Notes: generated by a model not told the origin, from the sequence alone. 64,000 bases of DNA from an uncultured Maribacter sp. (GCF_947500985.1 NZ_CANMTX010000002.1:186001-250000), one strand, 5' to 3'. Shown: positions 1-9,877, counted from the stretch's first letter. Numbers and translations: made by a program.

Positions 1-1
1 G

Positions 2-2290
2 AATATGGTGACTATTATATCTCCAGATATAGCGTTAAGCGGAACTGTTACTCCTTTGGCTGAAGCAACTTGTACTGATGACCAAGGTGTAATAAGAGTT
101 GAGGTTGAAGGCGGATATAGGCTTTATGATATTGTATTAACAAACACGACAACTGGTGATGTGTTTACAATGGATGATGTTAATGAAGGAATATTTACTG
201 ACTTAGCTTCAGGCGCTTACACCATAAGTATTACCGATGATGCCGGATGTGTAGTAAACTATACAGAAACATTGGCAGCAGCGACACAAATAGTGGCAAA
301 TGCAACCCCGCTTGTAACAGACTTAGCATGTTACGGTGATACAGGAGCCGTAGTTACAGCAAATGTAACAGGTGGCGGTAGCGGTACGTATAGCTATCAG
401 TTGAACTATTATGATGCAACTGGTACTACGATTACAACTACAACGGGAGCACAATCGAATCCTAATTTCAATGATTTAGGTGCAGGTTTCTATAGTATTA
501 CTGTAGTTGATGGATGGAACTGTGATACCACAACTAATATAGTTGAGGTTAGAGAGCCTACTGAAGTACAGGCTAGCTTAATTAGAACAGACGCATTAAC
601 TTGCGCAGAAGGCGCAGAATTTGAACTTACCGCGTCAGGTGGTAGTGGTACATATGAGTATAGTGTTGACAACATCAACTTCTTACCAATGACCAGCAAC
701 CCAATTGGTTTACCTGAAACTGGTGAGTATGGAGCAGGTAGATACCAATTCTATGTTCGTGATGCGGTAAATGGTTGTGAGTCTGCAATTTCGAATGCAA
801 TTACTGAAAGTGAGATACCGCCATTATTGTTATTTGTTGATGAAACTGCTGCAGTACTGAATTGTACTGGCGAAAGCACGGCAATTATTTATGCAACTGC
901 TGATGGGGGATTAGGAAACTACCAATATGAATTGTTTACCGATAGTTCTTTAAGCGTAGCTTCTAGAATTGCTGGTCCACAATCTCAAGGCGTGTTTAGA
1001 GATTTAGGTGCAGGTACGTATTATGTAACTGTAATTAGTGATGATTGTGAAACAACACCAGAAACTGTTGTTATTGTTGAACCAACACCATTGACTTTCA
1101 CAGAACATGTAATAGATATTACATGTTCTGGTGAAAATGATGGCGAGATTACGGTTACACTTTCAGGTGGAGCTGGTGGTTATCAATATGCGATTTCTCC
1201 GAACTTGAATCAATTTTATTCTGATGGTACATTTACCGAATTGACTCCAGGAGAGTATACAATCATTGCACAAGACCAAAATGGTTGTTTCGAATTCTTG
1301 ACATATACTATTTCAGAGCCGTCAAGTTTAGAAGTAACTGCAGAGACAACACCAGAAATTTGTGTTGATAGTCAAGATGGTTCTATCATCCTTGAAATAA
1401 CAGGTGGTACGGCACCATATAGCACGGCACTGAATTCTAATGACGATGTAGACTTTGTATTGAACAGAACAGAATTCTATGACATGGCTGCAGGTAATTA
1501 CCTAATCGTAATTAAAGATGCCAATGGTTGTGATACTAACGTAGTAGTTGATATTGAAACAGGTGTAAACTTAAATGCTACCGTAGTACCAGTTTATGAA
1601 TGTTCAAGTGATACACCAGACAATTTTGTGAATATCACTTTAGAAGATGATAGTGTAATCGGCGATGTGCTTTATGCGATAGATTCTATTGATCCAGCTG
1701 CTTTTCAGTTGAACCCTGATTTTAGAAACTCGGCAATAGGCAACCATTTTATTACCATTGCACACTCTAACGGTTGTTTACAAACAATTGACTTTGTAAT
1801 AGAAGCATTTGAACCATTGACACTTGTTTTAGAGCAAAATAACATAAATGAAATAACTGCTGTTGTAGAAGGTGGTCGTGAAGGCTATACTTACTACTTC
1901 GATGGTTTTGACAATGGTGATAATAATATATTCTATGTTACAAGAACAGACACCTACGAAGTGCGTGTTGTTGATGAGAACGGATGTTCTACGATTGCTA
2001 ACATATTTATGGAGTTCATAGACATTGAAGTTGATAATTTCTTTACACCTAATGGTGATGGGCAGAATGATTTATGGATACCTAGAAACATTGAACAATA
2101 CCCTCAAATACTAATAAAAATATTTGATCGTTATGGTAGAGTGGTTTCCGAACAAGAAGTTGATTCTGAAGGTTGGGATGGAACATACTTAGACAACGAA
2201 TTGCCAACCGGAGATTACTGGTATGTAATTAAACTGAACGGCGATCGTGATGAAAGAGAATTTGTTGGACACTTTACTTTATACCGTTAA
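2..2290 (+). CDS. T9SS-secreted SprB-repeat adhesin, C-terminal part (5' end outside window)
   Basis: The reading frame is open from the first bases, so the gene begins upstream; the ATG at 5 is probably internal. About seven Cys-anchored repeats follow at roughly 85-90 residue spacing, each with a Cys near its start, a GG-x-Y core and a G-x-Y-x-(I/V)-x-V-x-D end, as in SprB-type repeats of gliding adhesins. The last 85 or so residues form a type B T9SS sorting domain, recognised by FFTPNGDGQNDLW, RYGRVV, GWDGTY and a terminal FTLYR. The protein should be exported by Sec, passed through the type IX translocon and left on the cell surface or released. The PorP/SprF gene 14 nt downstream is the usual partner of such adhesins. 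The full length and N-terminal signal cannot be seen. Confidence 0.9.
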   Translation, partial: NMVTIISPDIALSGTVTPLAEATCTDDQGVIRVEVEGGYRLYDIVLTNTTTGDVFTMDDVNEGIFTDLASGAYTISITDDAGCVVNYTETLAAATQIVANATPLVTDLACYGDTGAVVTANVTGGGSGTYSYQLNYYDATGTTITTTTGAQSNPNFNDLGAGFYSITVVDGWNCDTTTNIVEVREPTEVQASLIRTDALTCAEGAEFELTASGGSGTYEYSVDNINFLPMTSNPIGLPETGEYGAGRYQFYVRDAVNGCESAISNAITESEIPPLLLFVDETAAVLNCTGESTAIIYATADGGLGNYQYELFTDSSLSVASRIAGPQSQGVFRDLGAGTYYVTVISDDCETTPETVVIVEPTPLTFTEHVIDITCSGENDGEITVTLSGGAGGYQYAISPNLNQFYSDGTFTELTPGEYTIIAQDQNGCFEFLTYTISEPSSLEVTAETTPEICVDSQDGSIILEITGGTAPYSTALNSNDDVDFVLNRTEFYDMAAGNYLIVIKDANGCDTNVVVDIETGVNLNATVVPVYECSSDTPDNFVNITLEDDSVIGDVLYAIDSIDPAAFQLNPDFRNSAIGNHFITIAHSNGCLQTIDFVIEAFEPLTLVLEQNNINEITAVVEGGREGYTYYFDGFDNGDNNIFYVTRTDTYEVRVVDENGCSTIANIFMEFIDIEVDNFFTPNGDGQNDLWIPRNIEQYPQILIKIFDRYGRVVSEQEVDSEGWDGTYLDNELPTGDYWYVIKLNGDRDEREFVGHFTLYR

Positions 2291-2304
2291 AAACTTAACC
2301 TAAA

Positions 2305-3258
2305 ATGATGATGCGGAACAGTCTATTGACACTGGTATTATTTATAAGCGTATTCTCCCTAAGAGGGCAGGAGCTTACTATACCTCAATTATCTCAATAT
2401 CTTGCCGATAACCCCTTTGTAATGTCCCCAACTTACGCAGGTATTGGTGACCATGTTAAAATAAGACTTAACGGTCTTACTCAATGGGTAGGTATTAAAG
2501 ATGCACCCGATACCCAATCTCTAGCAGCAGATATGCGTGTTGGTGAAAAATCTGGTGTTGGTATGGTATTATATAACGATAGTAATGGTGAAACAAAACA
2601 ACAGGGAGCGAGATTCTCATTTGCGCACCACCTTACTTTAGACCGTTATGATGACGAGTTTTTATCATTCGGTATCTCGTATAATTTTAACCAGTTTAGA
2701 ATTGATAATACAAACCCTGCTTTAATTGCAGATCCAGCATATGTTGGTGATAAAGCTACCACAAATCATAACTTTGATATTGGTGCACTATATAGGTATG
2801 ACAAGTTTTATTTCAGTGTTAATGCTTCAAATATCTTAGATAAAAATTTAAGTAATTTCAACGCCTTATTCGAGCCTAATAGACTAAGAAACTATTATGT
2901 GTATACCGGTTATAGATACATGAAGAAAAGAACCAGCAAGATGGAAATTGAACCTTCTGTGTTGTTTCAATTGTTCGAGAGTGATGGGCGTTCTGTTACC
3001 GATTTAAACTTGAAATTTAGATTTTACGATTTTGAAGATTATTTCTACGCCGGTGTCAACTATCGTTTCTTGAACGATCAAATTGGTAACCCGCTTTATA
3101 TTGCTCCAATTGCAGGTTTAAAGAAAAGTAATTTTTACTTCGGATATTCTTATCAAGTTATTCTTAACGAACTTCTTGGTTATAGTTCTGGTACGCATGT
3201 AATCACCTTAGGGGTAGATTTATTTCAGGGTATCAGTAATTGTCGTTGTACGTATTAA
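2305..3258 (+). CDS. PorP/SprF family type IX secretion outer-membrane protein
   Basis: 317 residues with an N-terminal signal peptide (hydrophobic core LLTLVLFISVF before a Gln). The mature part is rich in alternating aromatic strands, consistent with an outer-membrane beta barrel of the PorP/SprF family. Motifs typical of the family include QLSQYLADNPFVMSPTYAG near the start and repeated YRY/NYRF strands. Members bind the type B sorting domains of a specific adhesin and help bring it to the surface. The position 14 nt after an SprB-repeat gene ending in such a domain matches the sprB-sprF arrangement of Flavobacterium. The family call is firm; the pairing with the upstream adhesin is an inference from adjacency. 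Confidence 0.9.
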   Translation: MMMRNSLLTLVLFISVFSLRGQELTIPQLSQYLADNPFVMSPTYAGIGDHVKIRLNGLTQWVGIKDAPDTQSLAADMRVGEKSGVGMVLYNDSNGETKQQGARFSFAHHLTLDRYDDEFLSFGISYNFNQFRIDNTNPALIADPAYVGDKATTNHNFDIGALYRYDKFYFSVNASNILDKNLSNFNALFEPNRLRNYYVYTGYRYMKKRTSKMEIEPSVLFQLFESDGRSVTDLNLKFRFYDFEDYFYAGVNYRFLNDQIGNPLYIAPIAGLKKSNFYFGYSYQVILNELLGYSSGTHVITLGVDLFQGISNCRCTY

Positions 3259-3303
3259 TCCTTCAAGTGAGATTGATTAAATTTGATCTCCAGAATATAA
3301 AGA

Positions 3304-3675
3304 ATGGGTAAAGTACAATTAGAGAATATAAAAGCATATGCCCACCACGGGTGTTTGCCTCAAGAAACCAATATCGGTAGTGATTATTTGGTCAACGTTT
3401 CTGTTGATACAAATTTATTGATTGCCTCAGTTTCCGACGAGTTAAAAGATACTGTTGATTATGTTCATATCAACAAGATTGTGAAGCAAGAGATGGCAAC
3501 GCCTTCTAAATTATTGGAGCATGTCGCCAAAAGAATAATAGACAGAATATTTATTGAACTTCCAACAGTAGATTCAGCTATGGTTTCCGTTTCTAAAATC
3601 AATCCGCCTATAAACGGAGATGTTGAAAAGGTAACGGTATCATTGAATTTACAAAGAGGACAATCTGTTCAGTAA
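3304..3675 (+). CDS. folB: dihydroneopterin aldolase
   Basis: 123 residues, the normal FolB length. The enzyme splits 7,8-dihydroneopterin to 6-hydroxymethyl-7,8-dihydropterin and glycolaldehyde in folate synthesis in the cytoplasm. The sequence shows the N-terminal YAHHGCLPQE motif (family form Y-x-x-H-G), the central TVDY that contributes to pterin binding, LLEHVA and a C-terminal SKINPPI, close to the family K-P-x-x-P-I. It sits 45 nt after the PorP/SprF gene and just before tRNA-Cys, so co-transcription with either is possible but not demonstrated. Confidence 0.93.
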   Translation: MGKVQLENIKAYAHHGCLPQETNIGSDYLVNVSVDTNLLIASVSDELKDTVDYVHINKIVKQEMATPSKLLEHVAKRIIDRIFIELPTVDSAMVSVSKINPPINGDVEKVTVSLNLQRGQSVQ

Positions 3676-3763
3676 ACCATCCGACCTTAAATAAATATAA
3701 TTTCTTAGTTGTTAATGCAGCTTAAATTGGGAATAATGTTTATTTTTGCTCTCGCTTAAAAAT

Positions 3764-3837
3764 GGCATCGTGGCCGAGTGGCTAGGCGCAGCTCTGCAAA
3801 AGCTTGTACAGCGGTTCGAATCCGCTCGATGCCTCCA
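3764..3837 (+). tRNA. tRNA-Cys (GCA)
   Basis: The cloverleaf folds by eye. The acceptor stem GGCATCG pairs with CGATGCC, and the discriminator base is T as expected for tRNA-Cys. The T arm is AGCGG-TTCGAAT-CCGCT. The anticodon loop CTGCAAA carries GCA. The CCA end is encoded (3835-3837). The outermost anticodon-stem pair looks like a C-U mismatch. A 7 bp hairpin with a T run follows within a few bases. Confidence 0.96.
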
Positions 3838-3840
3838 AAA

Positions 3841-3864
3841 CCCTCCTAACCAGGAGGGTTTTTT
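3841..3864 (+). terminator. intrinsic terminator of tRNA-Cys
   Basis: CCCTCCT (3841-3847) and AGGAGGG (3852-3858) form a perfect 7 bp stem with loop AACC, followed by six Ts. It lies 3 nt after the CCA end of the tRNA. Confidence 0.93.
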
Positions 3865-3938
3865 GTTTCTAATAAATTGGTTTATAAAAGTATAACTACT
3901 TTGCAATTAAGTTTTATACCCTTTTAAAAATGAAGCTT

Positions 3939-4340
3939 CTAAGCCGCTTGTAGTAGAAATACGAGCAATATGGTAGGTATGAAATAAACCGCAATGGTTT
4001 TAGCACCTTCGTAATCTTTAGCAATTCTTTGTCCGAATAAAAGCATAAGTAATGTTATTCCTGATAGAATAGCTCCATAAAAAGCAATTACTTTACCGCC
4101 CGAACTTAAAATTTGATAGATACCAACACTGCAAAGTACCCCCGCAACTACCTCTGTAACTAAAATTACACCTACCAGTAAGGGAACAATATTTTTAAAT
4201 GGAGTAGCGGAAAAATGCTCTTTTAGCCATGAAATATTACCGTTCCAATCGATAATTTTATCAAAACCACTTTGAAGGAAAGTGATTATTAAAAAAAGTA
4301 GTAATAAAATTTCTGTCGCGTTATTTGAAAATGTATTCAT
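3939..4340 (-). CDS. DoxX family small membrane protein
   Basis: 133 residues with four predicted transmembrane helices (about 9-25, 47-70, 80-105 and 115-131). The pattern fits the DoxX/DoxD superfamily: LLLFLIITFLQSGFDKI in the first helix, a WLKEHF segment and a GAILSGITLLMLLFGQRIAKDYEGA stretch split over helix three and the next loop. The biochemical role of most DoxX proteins is not established. It follows holB on the same strand by 9 nt, so the two are probably transcribed together. No regulatory element is obvious. The family call is good; function is unknown. Confidence 0.8.
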   Translation of the reverse strand: MNTFSNNATEILLLLFLIITFLQSGFDKIIDWNGNISWLKEHFSATPFKNIVPLLVGVILVTEVVAGVLCSVGIYQILSSGGKVIAFYGAILSGITLLMLLFGQRIAKDYEGAKTIAVYFIPTILLVFLLQAA

Positions 4341-4349
4341 GGAGGTCGT

Positions 4350-5510
4350 TTATTTAAGTTCAGCTTTTTTTCTGTGAAGAAGCCGGGTTAGTTTAATAGA
4401 TAGGTCGGTGAAAATAATTTTGGAATTTCCATTTCTTTCTACATGGTAAATAGCATCTTCTAACTCTTTAGTAATATCTATAATGTTGTTTTCGTGTACA
4501 AAAGGTGCAAATTTCTTCAGTTGAAATCCTTCGGCATGTATTTTTAGATAAGCAAGTTCTTCTGCACCATAGTTAATCATGAGTGCCTGTCTCATAACTG
4601 TAATACAGTAACTTAGAAAGTTCTTCTGTGTTTCTCTACCGGTTTTTGCAACTTCTTCGCTCCATAATAACAATTCGTGAATAGCGGCCTTATTACCTTT
4701 TGCCTTAAAAGCTGTACGAACCCATTGTACAAACCAGTTTTCAAACACAAGGTCTTCAGAATCCTTATTTAAGAGATTAAGAGCTTTATTATAATTACCG
4801 TTTGCTTCGTGAGCTAATAGCATAGCTTCTGGTTTGCTAGCACCTTTTTCAGTTAAGGCTGAGGCAATAGCATCTTCTGCTAAAGGAGGAAAATGAACAA
4901 CCTGACATCTAGATTTTATGGTCTGTATAATTTGTTCTTCGTCTTCACACAGTAGTAAAAAGATAGTTTTGTCTGGCGGCTCTTCAATTAACTTTAATAA
5001 TTTGTTAGAAGCTGCAGTGTTCATCTTTTCAGCCATCCAAATAAGCATCACCTTATATCCGCCTTCATAAGATTTTAAGGATAATTTTTTTACAATGTCC
5101 TGTGCTTCATCAACACCAATTTGACCTTGTTTCTTTTCAATTTCAATATGGCGATACCAGTCAAAGAGATTTCCATAAGGCTGTTCTAGTATAAACTCTC
5201 GCCATTCTTTCATATAATGGTTACTTACGGCGTGAGATTTTACCTTATCAGAATTAGAAACAGGAAAAGCAAAATGAACGTCTGGGTGAGCAAATGATTT
5301 GAACTTTAAATTACAAGCTTCATTGCCACCATTATTTTCTCCATTCGTGTTAGAACATATAATATATTGAGCATAAGCCAATGCCATAGGCAAAAGACCG
5401 CACCCTTCTGGGCCAACAAATAATTGTGCATGTGGTATTCTACCGGCATCTGCACTTGATGCTAGGTGTTTTTTAATGTGTGAAAGTCCTAAAATTTCAT
5501 TGAATAACAT
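4350..5510 (-). CDS. holB: DNA polymerase III delta-prime subunit
   Basis: 386 residues. It is the AAA+-fold clamp-loader subunit that opens the sliding clamp together with tau/gamma and delta. The P-loop position reads VGPEGCGLL and lacks the Lys-Thr/Ser of an active Walker A, as is known for delta prime, which does not hydrolyse ATP. The zinc region keeps only two nearby Cys (C52 and C66) before FAHPDVHFA. The sensor region has EEPPDKTIFLLL and the SRC motif (IKSRCQ). The divergent gene is pgk; the 124 nt between the two starts must hold both promoters. The start at 5510 gives the canonical MLFNEILG opening. Confidence 0.92.
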   Translation of the reverse strand: MLFNEILGLSHIKKHLASSADAGRIPHAQLFVGPEGCGLLPMALAYAQYIICSNTNGENNGGNEACNLKFKSFAHPDVHFAFPVSNSDKVKSHAVSNHYMKEWREFILEQPYGNLFDWYRHIEIEKKQGQIGVDEAQDIVKKLSLKSYEGGYKVMLIWMAEKMNTAASNKLLKLIEEPPDKTIFLLLCEDEEQIIQTIKSRCQVVHFPPLAEDAIASALTEKGASKPEAMLLAHEANGNYNKALNLLNKDSEDLVFENWFVQWVRTAFKAKGNKAAIHELLLWSEEVAKTGRETQKNFLSYCITVMRQALMINYGAEELAYLKIHAEGFQLKKFAPFVHENNIIDITKELEDAIYHVERNGNSKIIFTDLSIKLTRLLHRKKAELK

Positions 5511-5603
5511 AGATTCAAATATAGTTGTTTAAAGCACAACAAATTTAATGGTATTGGGTGTAAATTATCCTATTTAGCACTTTATCCCAAGCCATTTAAT
5601 CTT

Positions 5604-5611
5604 TACATTTG
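5604..5611 (+). promoter_or_regulatory. candidate -7 promoter element of pgk
   Basis: TACATTTG fits the Bacteroidetes -7 consensus TAnnTTTG and lies 23 nt before the pgk ATG. No good TTG -33 element is seen at 17-23 nt upstream, so the call rests on the -7 box alone. Confidence 0.45.
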
Positions 5612-5634
5612 TTAACTAACAAAAGTAATATCAC

Positions 5635-6825
5635 ATGAAAGTATTGAATGACTTTAATTTTGAAGATAAAAAAGCGTTAATTAGAGTGGACTTCAATGTT
5701 CCATTAAATGACAAATTTGAAGTAACAGATAACTCTAGAATTCAGGCAGCTAAGCCCACAATTATTAAGGTGTTAGAAGATGGCGGTAGTGCTGTGCTTA
5801 TGAGCCATTTGGGAAGACCAAAAGGAGTGCGCAATCCAGATTTGTCGCTAAGTCATATCGTAGATGCTGTTTCTGATGTTATTGGGGTTACTGTAAAGTT
5901 TGTAAGCGACTGTATTGGTGAAGAAGCTGAAAAAGCGGTTGCAGAATTACAGAATGGCGAGGTACTTTTATTAGAGAACCTAAGATTTCATAGTGAAGAA
6001 GAAAAAGGTGATGAAGCTTTTGCAGAAAAACTTTCAAAACTAGGAGATATATATGTTAATGATGCTTTTGGTACGGCTCACCGCGCACATGCATCTACTA
6101 CTGTAATAGCTAAGTTTTTTCCGGGAGCTAAGTGTTTTGGTTATTTATTAGCAAAAGAAATAGAAGCTATCGATAAGGTGATGGCTACAGGTGAAAAACC
6201 GGTATTGGCAATTTTAGGTGGAGCAAAAGTTTCTTCTAAGATTACTATTATTGAAAATATTCTTGATAAAATCGATGATTTGATTATCGGTGGTGGTATG
6301 ACTTATACTTTTATTAAGGCGCAAGGAGGTAAAGTAGGAGATTCTATTTGTGAAGATGATAAGATGGATCTTGCGATGGAAATTCTTAAACAAGCCAAAG
6401 AAAAAAATGTTAATGTACACATACCTGTAGATGTTATTGCTGCAGATGCTTTTGATGCGAATGCAAACACACAAGTTGTAGATGTTGACAAAATACCAGA
6501 TGGCTGGCAAGGATTAGATGCCGGGCCTGATACATTACAAAATTTCAAAAAGGTAATTTTAGCTTCTAAAACAATTCTTTGGAATGGCCCAATTGGCGTT
6601 TTTGAAATGGAAAAATTTGCCGCTGGTACTATTGCAGTTGGTAATTATATTGCAGAAGCTACAAAAGCAGGTTCTTTTTCATTAGTTGGTGGTGGAGATT
6701 CTGTTGCCGCAGTGAAACAATTTGGTTTTGAAAACAAAGTTAGTTATGTATCAACAGGCGGAGGTGCAATGCTAGAAAGTTTAGAAGGTAAAACATTACC
6801 AGGGATAGCCGCTATATTAGAGTAG
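5635..6825 (+). CDS. pgk: phosphoglycerate kinase
   Basis: 396 residues, full length. It transfers the acyl phosphate of 1,3-bisphosphoglycerate to ADP in glycolysis. Signature elements are visible in order: [11 protein letters not shown] near residue 15, SHLGRPKG near 58, [27 protein letters not shown], the nucleotide-binding GGAKVSSK near 196, [10 protein letters not shown] and GGGDSVAA near the C terminus. It is monocistronic in appearance, with its own -7 box upstream and a separate gene start 120 nt downstream. Nothing unusual was noted. Confidence 0.97.
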   Translation: MKVLNDFNFEDKKALIRVDFNVPLNDKFEVTDNSRIQAAKPTIIKVLEDGGSAVLMSHLGRPKGVRNPDLSLSHIVDAVSDVIGVTVKFVSDCIGEEAEKAVAELQNGEVLLLENLRFHSEEEKGDEAFAEKLSKLGDIYVNDAFGTAHRAHASTTVIAKFFPGAKCFGYLLAKEIEAIDKVMATGEKPVLAILGGAKVSSKITIIENILDKIDDLIIGGGMTYTFIKAQGGKVGDSICEDDKMDLAMEILKQAKEKNVNVHIPVDVIAADAFDANANTQVVDVDKIPDGWQGLDAGPDTLQNFKKVILASKTILWNGPIGVFEMEKFAAGTIAVGNYIAEATKAGSFSLVGGGDSVAAVKQFGFENKVSYVSTGGGAMLESLEGKTLPGIAAILE

Positions 6826-6944
6826 TAAAGGGGTTATCGATAAACGGCATATAACGAAAATTTGTGCATTTTAAGAGAAATTATTTTATTCTCATTAAAA
6901 AATGTACGATTTTCGTTTGTTCCGTTAACGTAATTTACCCCAAT

Positions 6945-8576
6945 ATGAATAAAGTAACCTATAAGTCTTTTTATGTACTAGGATTAGCTTTGTTGCCAGT
7001 CTTAGGATCTGCACAACAAGAAAATACTGTTTCTGCTGTTTCAGATTCTTTAAATAGCACTACTATAGTTGTCAATGATTCACTAAGCGAAGTGGTCCCT
7101 TTGAATCAATTAGGTGTTGTAAAAAGTTCTAAAACCGAAAGTTTGGTTTTATACAAACCAACTGAATCTTCTTCTTATAATCTTCAGGATAATGCATTAG
7201 CAGCCAAGTTCGATAGTCTTTGGATGAAAGAACTCGTAGATGCAGCACCTCTTTACAATGAAATGTATGAGGAAATTATGGTAGAGCCAGATACTGTTTC
7301 TACTTTCGTTTTAGATTTACCTACAGATACGTTAAAAATGCGTTTGGCAAAATTGAACGCTAAAACGCCTTTCAATGTAGAATACAATAAGTCTTTAGAA
7401 AGCGTAATCAAATCATTTCTTACTAGAAAGAGAGGCTTAATGGAACGTATGCTTACTATTAGCCAATTTTACTTTCCTTTATTTGAACAAGAATTTGACA
7501 ATAAGAACATTCCGTTAGAGATGAAATATTTGTCTATTGTAGAATCTGCCTTAAACCCTAAAGCGCGTTCTAGAGTTGGGGCAACAGGTCTTTGGCAGTT
7601 TATGTATGGTACAGGTAAAGAAATGAAATTAAACATCAACAGTTATGTTGATGAGCGTAGTGATCCAATTAAATCAACTGCCGCCGCCGCTAATTACTTA
7701 AATAGATTACATAGAATATATGATGATTGGGATTTAGCCTTGGCTGCGTATAATTCTGGTCCAGGTAATGTAAATAAAGCAATTCGTAGAAGTGGCGGTC
7801 AGCGTAATTACTGGAATATTAGAAGAAATTTACCTAGAGAAACTGCTGGCTACGTTCCAGCTTTTCAAGCTACCATGTATATTTTTGAGTATGCAGAAGA
7901 GCATGGTTTAAAAGGAAAGAAAGCAGATCGCGCCTATTTTGAAACAGATACGATTCATGTTAAAAGCCTAATTACTTTTGATCAAATTTCTGAATTAGCG
8001 GCTATTGATAAAGAAGAATTAAAGGTGCTTAACCCTCATTATAAATTAGACGTTATTCCTTTTGTAGAAGGTCGAGCTCATGCACTAAGATTACCAGTGC
8101 ACAAAATGGGAAAATTCGTAGCGAATGAAGCAGCTATTTATGCTCATGTAGAAAAGGAATTGAAAAGTAAAGAAAGTCCGATTGCTCAAATTACAAAGCA
8201 AGCAGGCGCAAATAGTATTAGATATAGAGTTAGAGATGGTGATTTTCTTGGAAAAATTGCTGAGCGCTATGGTGTGCGTGTAAGTCAATTGAAACAATGG
8301 AATGGATTACGAAGTAATAATTTGAAAATCGGACAACGATTAACAATTTACCCAAAACATAATTCGGGTTCTTCTGTAAAACCTAAACAAACTCCTTCTA
8401 GAACAGCTGTTGCAAGCAATTCTAAAACGCATGAAGTTAGAAGTGGAGACTCATTATGGACGATTTCTAGAAAATATCCTGGAGTAACTATAGATAATTT
8501 ACGAAAGTGGAACGGTATTAGTGGTAACAATTTAAAGCTAGGCACAAAACTTAAATTGTGCGACTGTTCATCGTAA
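6945..8576 (+). CDS. LysM-containing membrane-bound lytic transglycosylase (MltD-like)
   Basis: 543 residues from the ATG at 6945. A longer frame with a GTG start at 6864 exists, but 6945 puts a normal signal peptide (YVLGLALLPVLGSAQ) at the N terminus, so I chose it. An SLT (goose-lysozyme-like) domain lies at about 190-305, with the catalytic Glu in IVESALNP near residue 200, then GATGLWQFM and ALAAYNSGPGNV. Two LysM peptidoglycan-binding modules follow near 420-465 and 495-540. The enzyme should cleave peptidoglycan glycan strands to 1,6-anhydro-muropeptides in the periplasm. The lipoprotein gene 12 nt downstream is likely co-transcribed. Confidence 0.92.
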   Translation: MNKVTYKSFYVLGLALLPVLGSAQQENTVSAVSDSLNSTTIVVNDSLSEVVPLNQLGVVKSSKTESLVLYKPTESSSYNLQDNALAAKFDSLWMKELVDAAPLYNEMYEEIMVEPDTVSTFVLDLPTDTLKMRLAKLNAKTPFNVEYNKSLESVIKSFLTRKRGLMERMLTISQFYFPLFEQEFDNKNIPLEMKYLSIVESALNPKARSRVGATGLWQFMYGTGKEMKLNINSYVDERSDPIKSTAAAANYLNRLHRIYDDWDLALAAYNSGPGNVNKAIRRSGGQRNYWNIRRNLPRETAGYVPAFQATMYIFEYAEEHGLKGKKADRAYFETDTIHVKSLITFDQISELAAIDKEELKVLNPHYKLDVIPFVEGRAHALRLPVHKMGKFVANEAAIYAHVEKELKSKESPIAQITKQAGANSIRYRVRDGDFLGKIAERYGVRVSQLKQWNGLRSNNLKIGQRLTIYPKHNSGSSVKPKQTPSRTAVASNSKTHEVRSGDSLWTISRKYPGVTIDNLRKWNGISGNNLKLGTKLKLCDCSS

Positions 8577-8588
8577 ACCAAAACACCA

Positions 8589-9593
8589 ATGAGAAAAAGA
8601 ATTTCACTTTGTTTTTTAGCAATTTTAGGATTGTCAATTGCCTGTAAAGAAGACGGCAAAGCAGATTACCTACCAGAGTCGGTAGGTGCCATGAACACCT
8701 TAACGGTAGTTATAGATAATGATTTATGGAACAGTAATGTAGGCGATGCAATTCGTGAAAATTATACTGCTGCTGCACAAGGTCTAACTTGGGACGAGGC
8801 ACTATTTAGTGTTACTCAAATTCCACAACAAATTTTCACGGGTTCTATTCGTAATACAAGCTCTGTCTTGTATGTAATGGAAGATACTTTGAATGTTGCC
8901 CATATGAAATCTAACATGTACGCTAAACCACAGAAAGTGGGAGTTATCAAAGGGCGGAATAAAGAAGAGATTATTGCAAATATTAAAAAGACGGCACCAG
9001 AATTTATAGCTGACTTTAAAGCACTTGAAATTGCAAAAGCCCAAAAAAGATTCGAGAAATCATTAAATAAGGAAAAGGCGCTAGAAGATAAATTCGATAT
9101 TTCGATGAAAATACCATCTATTTATAGAGTAGGTAGAGAAGAGGATAATTTTGTGTGGATAGATCGTCAAATTCAAAAAGGCAATATGAATATTATCGCA
9201 TACACGATGCCTTGGGATAGCTTTCAGAACGATTCTACTTTTGTTCAAGACATTATAAAGATGCGTGATTCTATTGGCGGACTTTATATTGGCGGTGAAG
9301 ATATTCCTGGAAAGAATAATCATATGATTACAGAAAAAGCTTTTTCTCCATATGTCTTTCCTGCTGAGGTTTCAGGTAAAAAAGCAGCAGAAGTAAGGGG
9401 AATTTGGGAAATGTCTGCTTATCCTATGGCAGGTCCGTTTTTAACCTATATCATAAGTGATAAAGAGAACAATCGTAAATTGATTGTTGAAGGGTTTGTT
9501 TTTGCTCCTGCAACCAAGAAAAGAGATTACATGTTTGAGCTAGAAGCAATCATGAAATCTGTGCGGTTCAATGTTAATGAACAAAACAAATAA
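8589..9593 (+). CDS. DUF4837-type lipoprotein
   Basis: 334 residues. A lipobox LSIAC near residue 19 is followed by KEDGK, which resembles the K-(D/E)2 surface-export signal described for Bacteroidetes lipoproteins. The mature protein begins with a LTVVIDNDLWNSNVGDAIRE segment and contains WIDRQIQKGNMNIIAY, both of which I associate with DUF4837. No enzymatic motif is visible. It follows the MltD-like gene by 12 nt, suggesting a cell-envelope role in the same unit, and it ends at a strong terminator. Function is unknown. Confidence 0.8.
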   Translation: MRKRISLCFLAILGLSIACKEDGKADYLPESVGAMNTLTVVIDNDLWNSNVGDAIRENYTAAAQGLTWDEALFSVTQIPQQIFTGSIRNTSSVLYVMEDTLNVAHMKSNMYAKPQKVGVIKGRNKEEIIANIKKTAPEFIADFKALEIAKAQKRFEKSLNKEKALEDKFDISMKIPSIYRVGREEDNFVWIDRQIQKGNMNIIAYTMPWDSFQNDSTFVQDIIKMRDSIGGLYIGGEDIPGKNNHMITEKAFSPYVFPAEVSGKKAAEVRGIWEMSAYPMAGPFLTYIISDKENNRKLIVEGFVFAPATKKRDYMFELEAIMKSVRFNVNEQNK

Positions 9594-9625
9594 CTAATTT
9601 CAATTTAGTTTTATAAAATGCAAAA

Positions 9626-9652
9626 GGCTCAGGAATTTCCTGAGCCTTTTTT
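9626..9652 (+). terminator. intrinsic terminator after the lipoprotein gene
   Basis: GGCTCAGG (9626-9633) pairs with CCTGAGCC (9639-9646) around an AATTT loop and is followed by six Ts. Flanking A and T runs extend the stem and let it work in both directions between convergent genes. Confidence 0.93.
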
Positions 9653-9700
9653 ATGTGAAATAGGTTTGTTGTTTGATTACAAACCTTATTATGGTGTGTA

Positions 9701-9877
9701 TTATAAATTACTGAAAGAAAAGCCAGTAGACACTCTAAAAATTAAAACGTAAGAAGCATAAGCAATCAATAAAAAACACAGCCACGAAAATATTTTAAAG
9801 TAGTGTTCTAAAAGGAAACTTTTCCAATTTTTAAAGGCTTCAATGTAAATTTCTTTTACTAGTGTAATTTTTTCCAT
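9701..9877 (-). CDS. small single-pass membrane protein (DUF6747-like)
   Basis: 58 residues from the ATG at 9877; a TTG two codons upstream is also possible. The N-terminal half is amphipathic (LVKEIYIEAFKNW). A single hydrophobic helix covers about residues 28-48 (IFSWLCFLLIAYASYVLIFRV), split here by an SW pair. The arrangement, length and the VSTGF tail resemble a small flavobacterial family that I recall as DUF6747, though the number is uncertain. No function is known. It is isolated, with a terminator on each side. Confidence 0.6.
   Translation of the reverse strand: MEKITLVKEIYIEAFKNWKSFLLEHYFKIFSWLCFLLIAYASYVLIFRVSTGFSFSNL

Noticed and set aside
3712-3906. Minus-strand ORF of 64 codons across the tRNA-Cys region
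   Set aside because: It runs antisense through the tRNA and its terminator and has no protein-like features.
4350-5510. Inactivated ATPase because of a broken Walker A in holB
   Set aside because: Loss of the P-loop Lys is the normal state of the delta-prime subunit, not a sign of decay.
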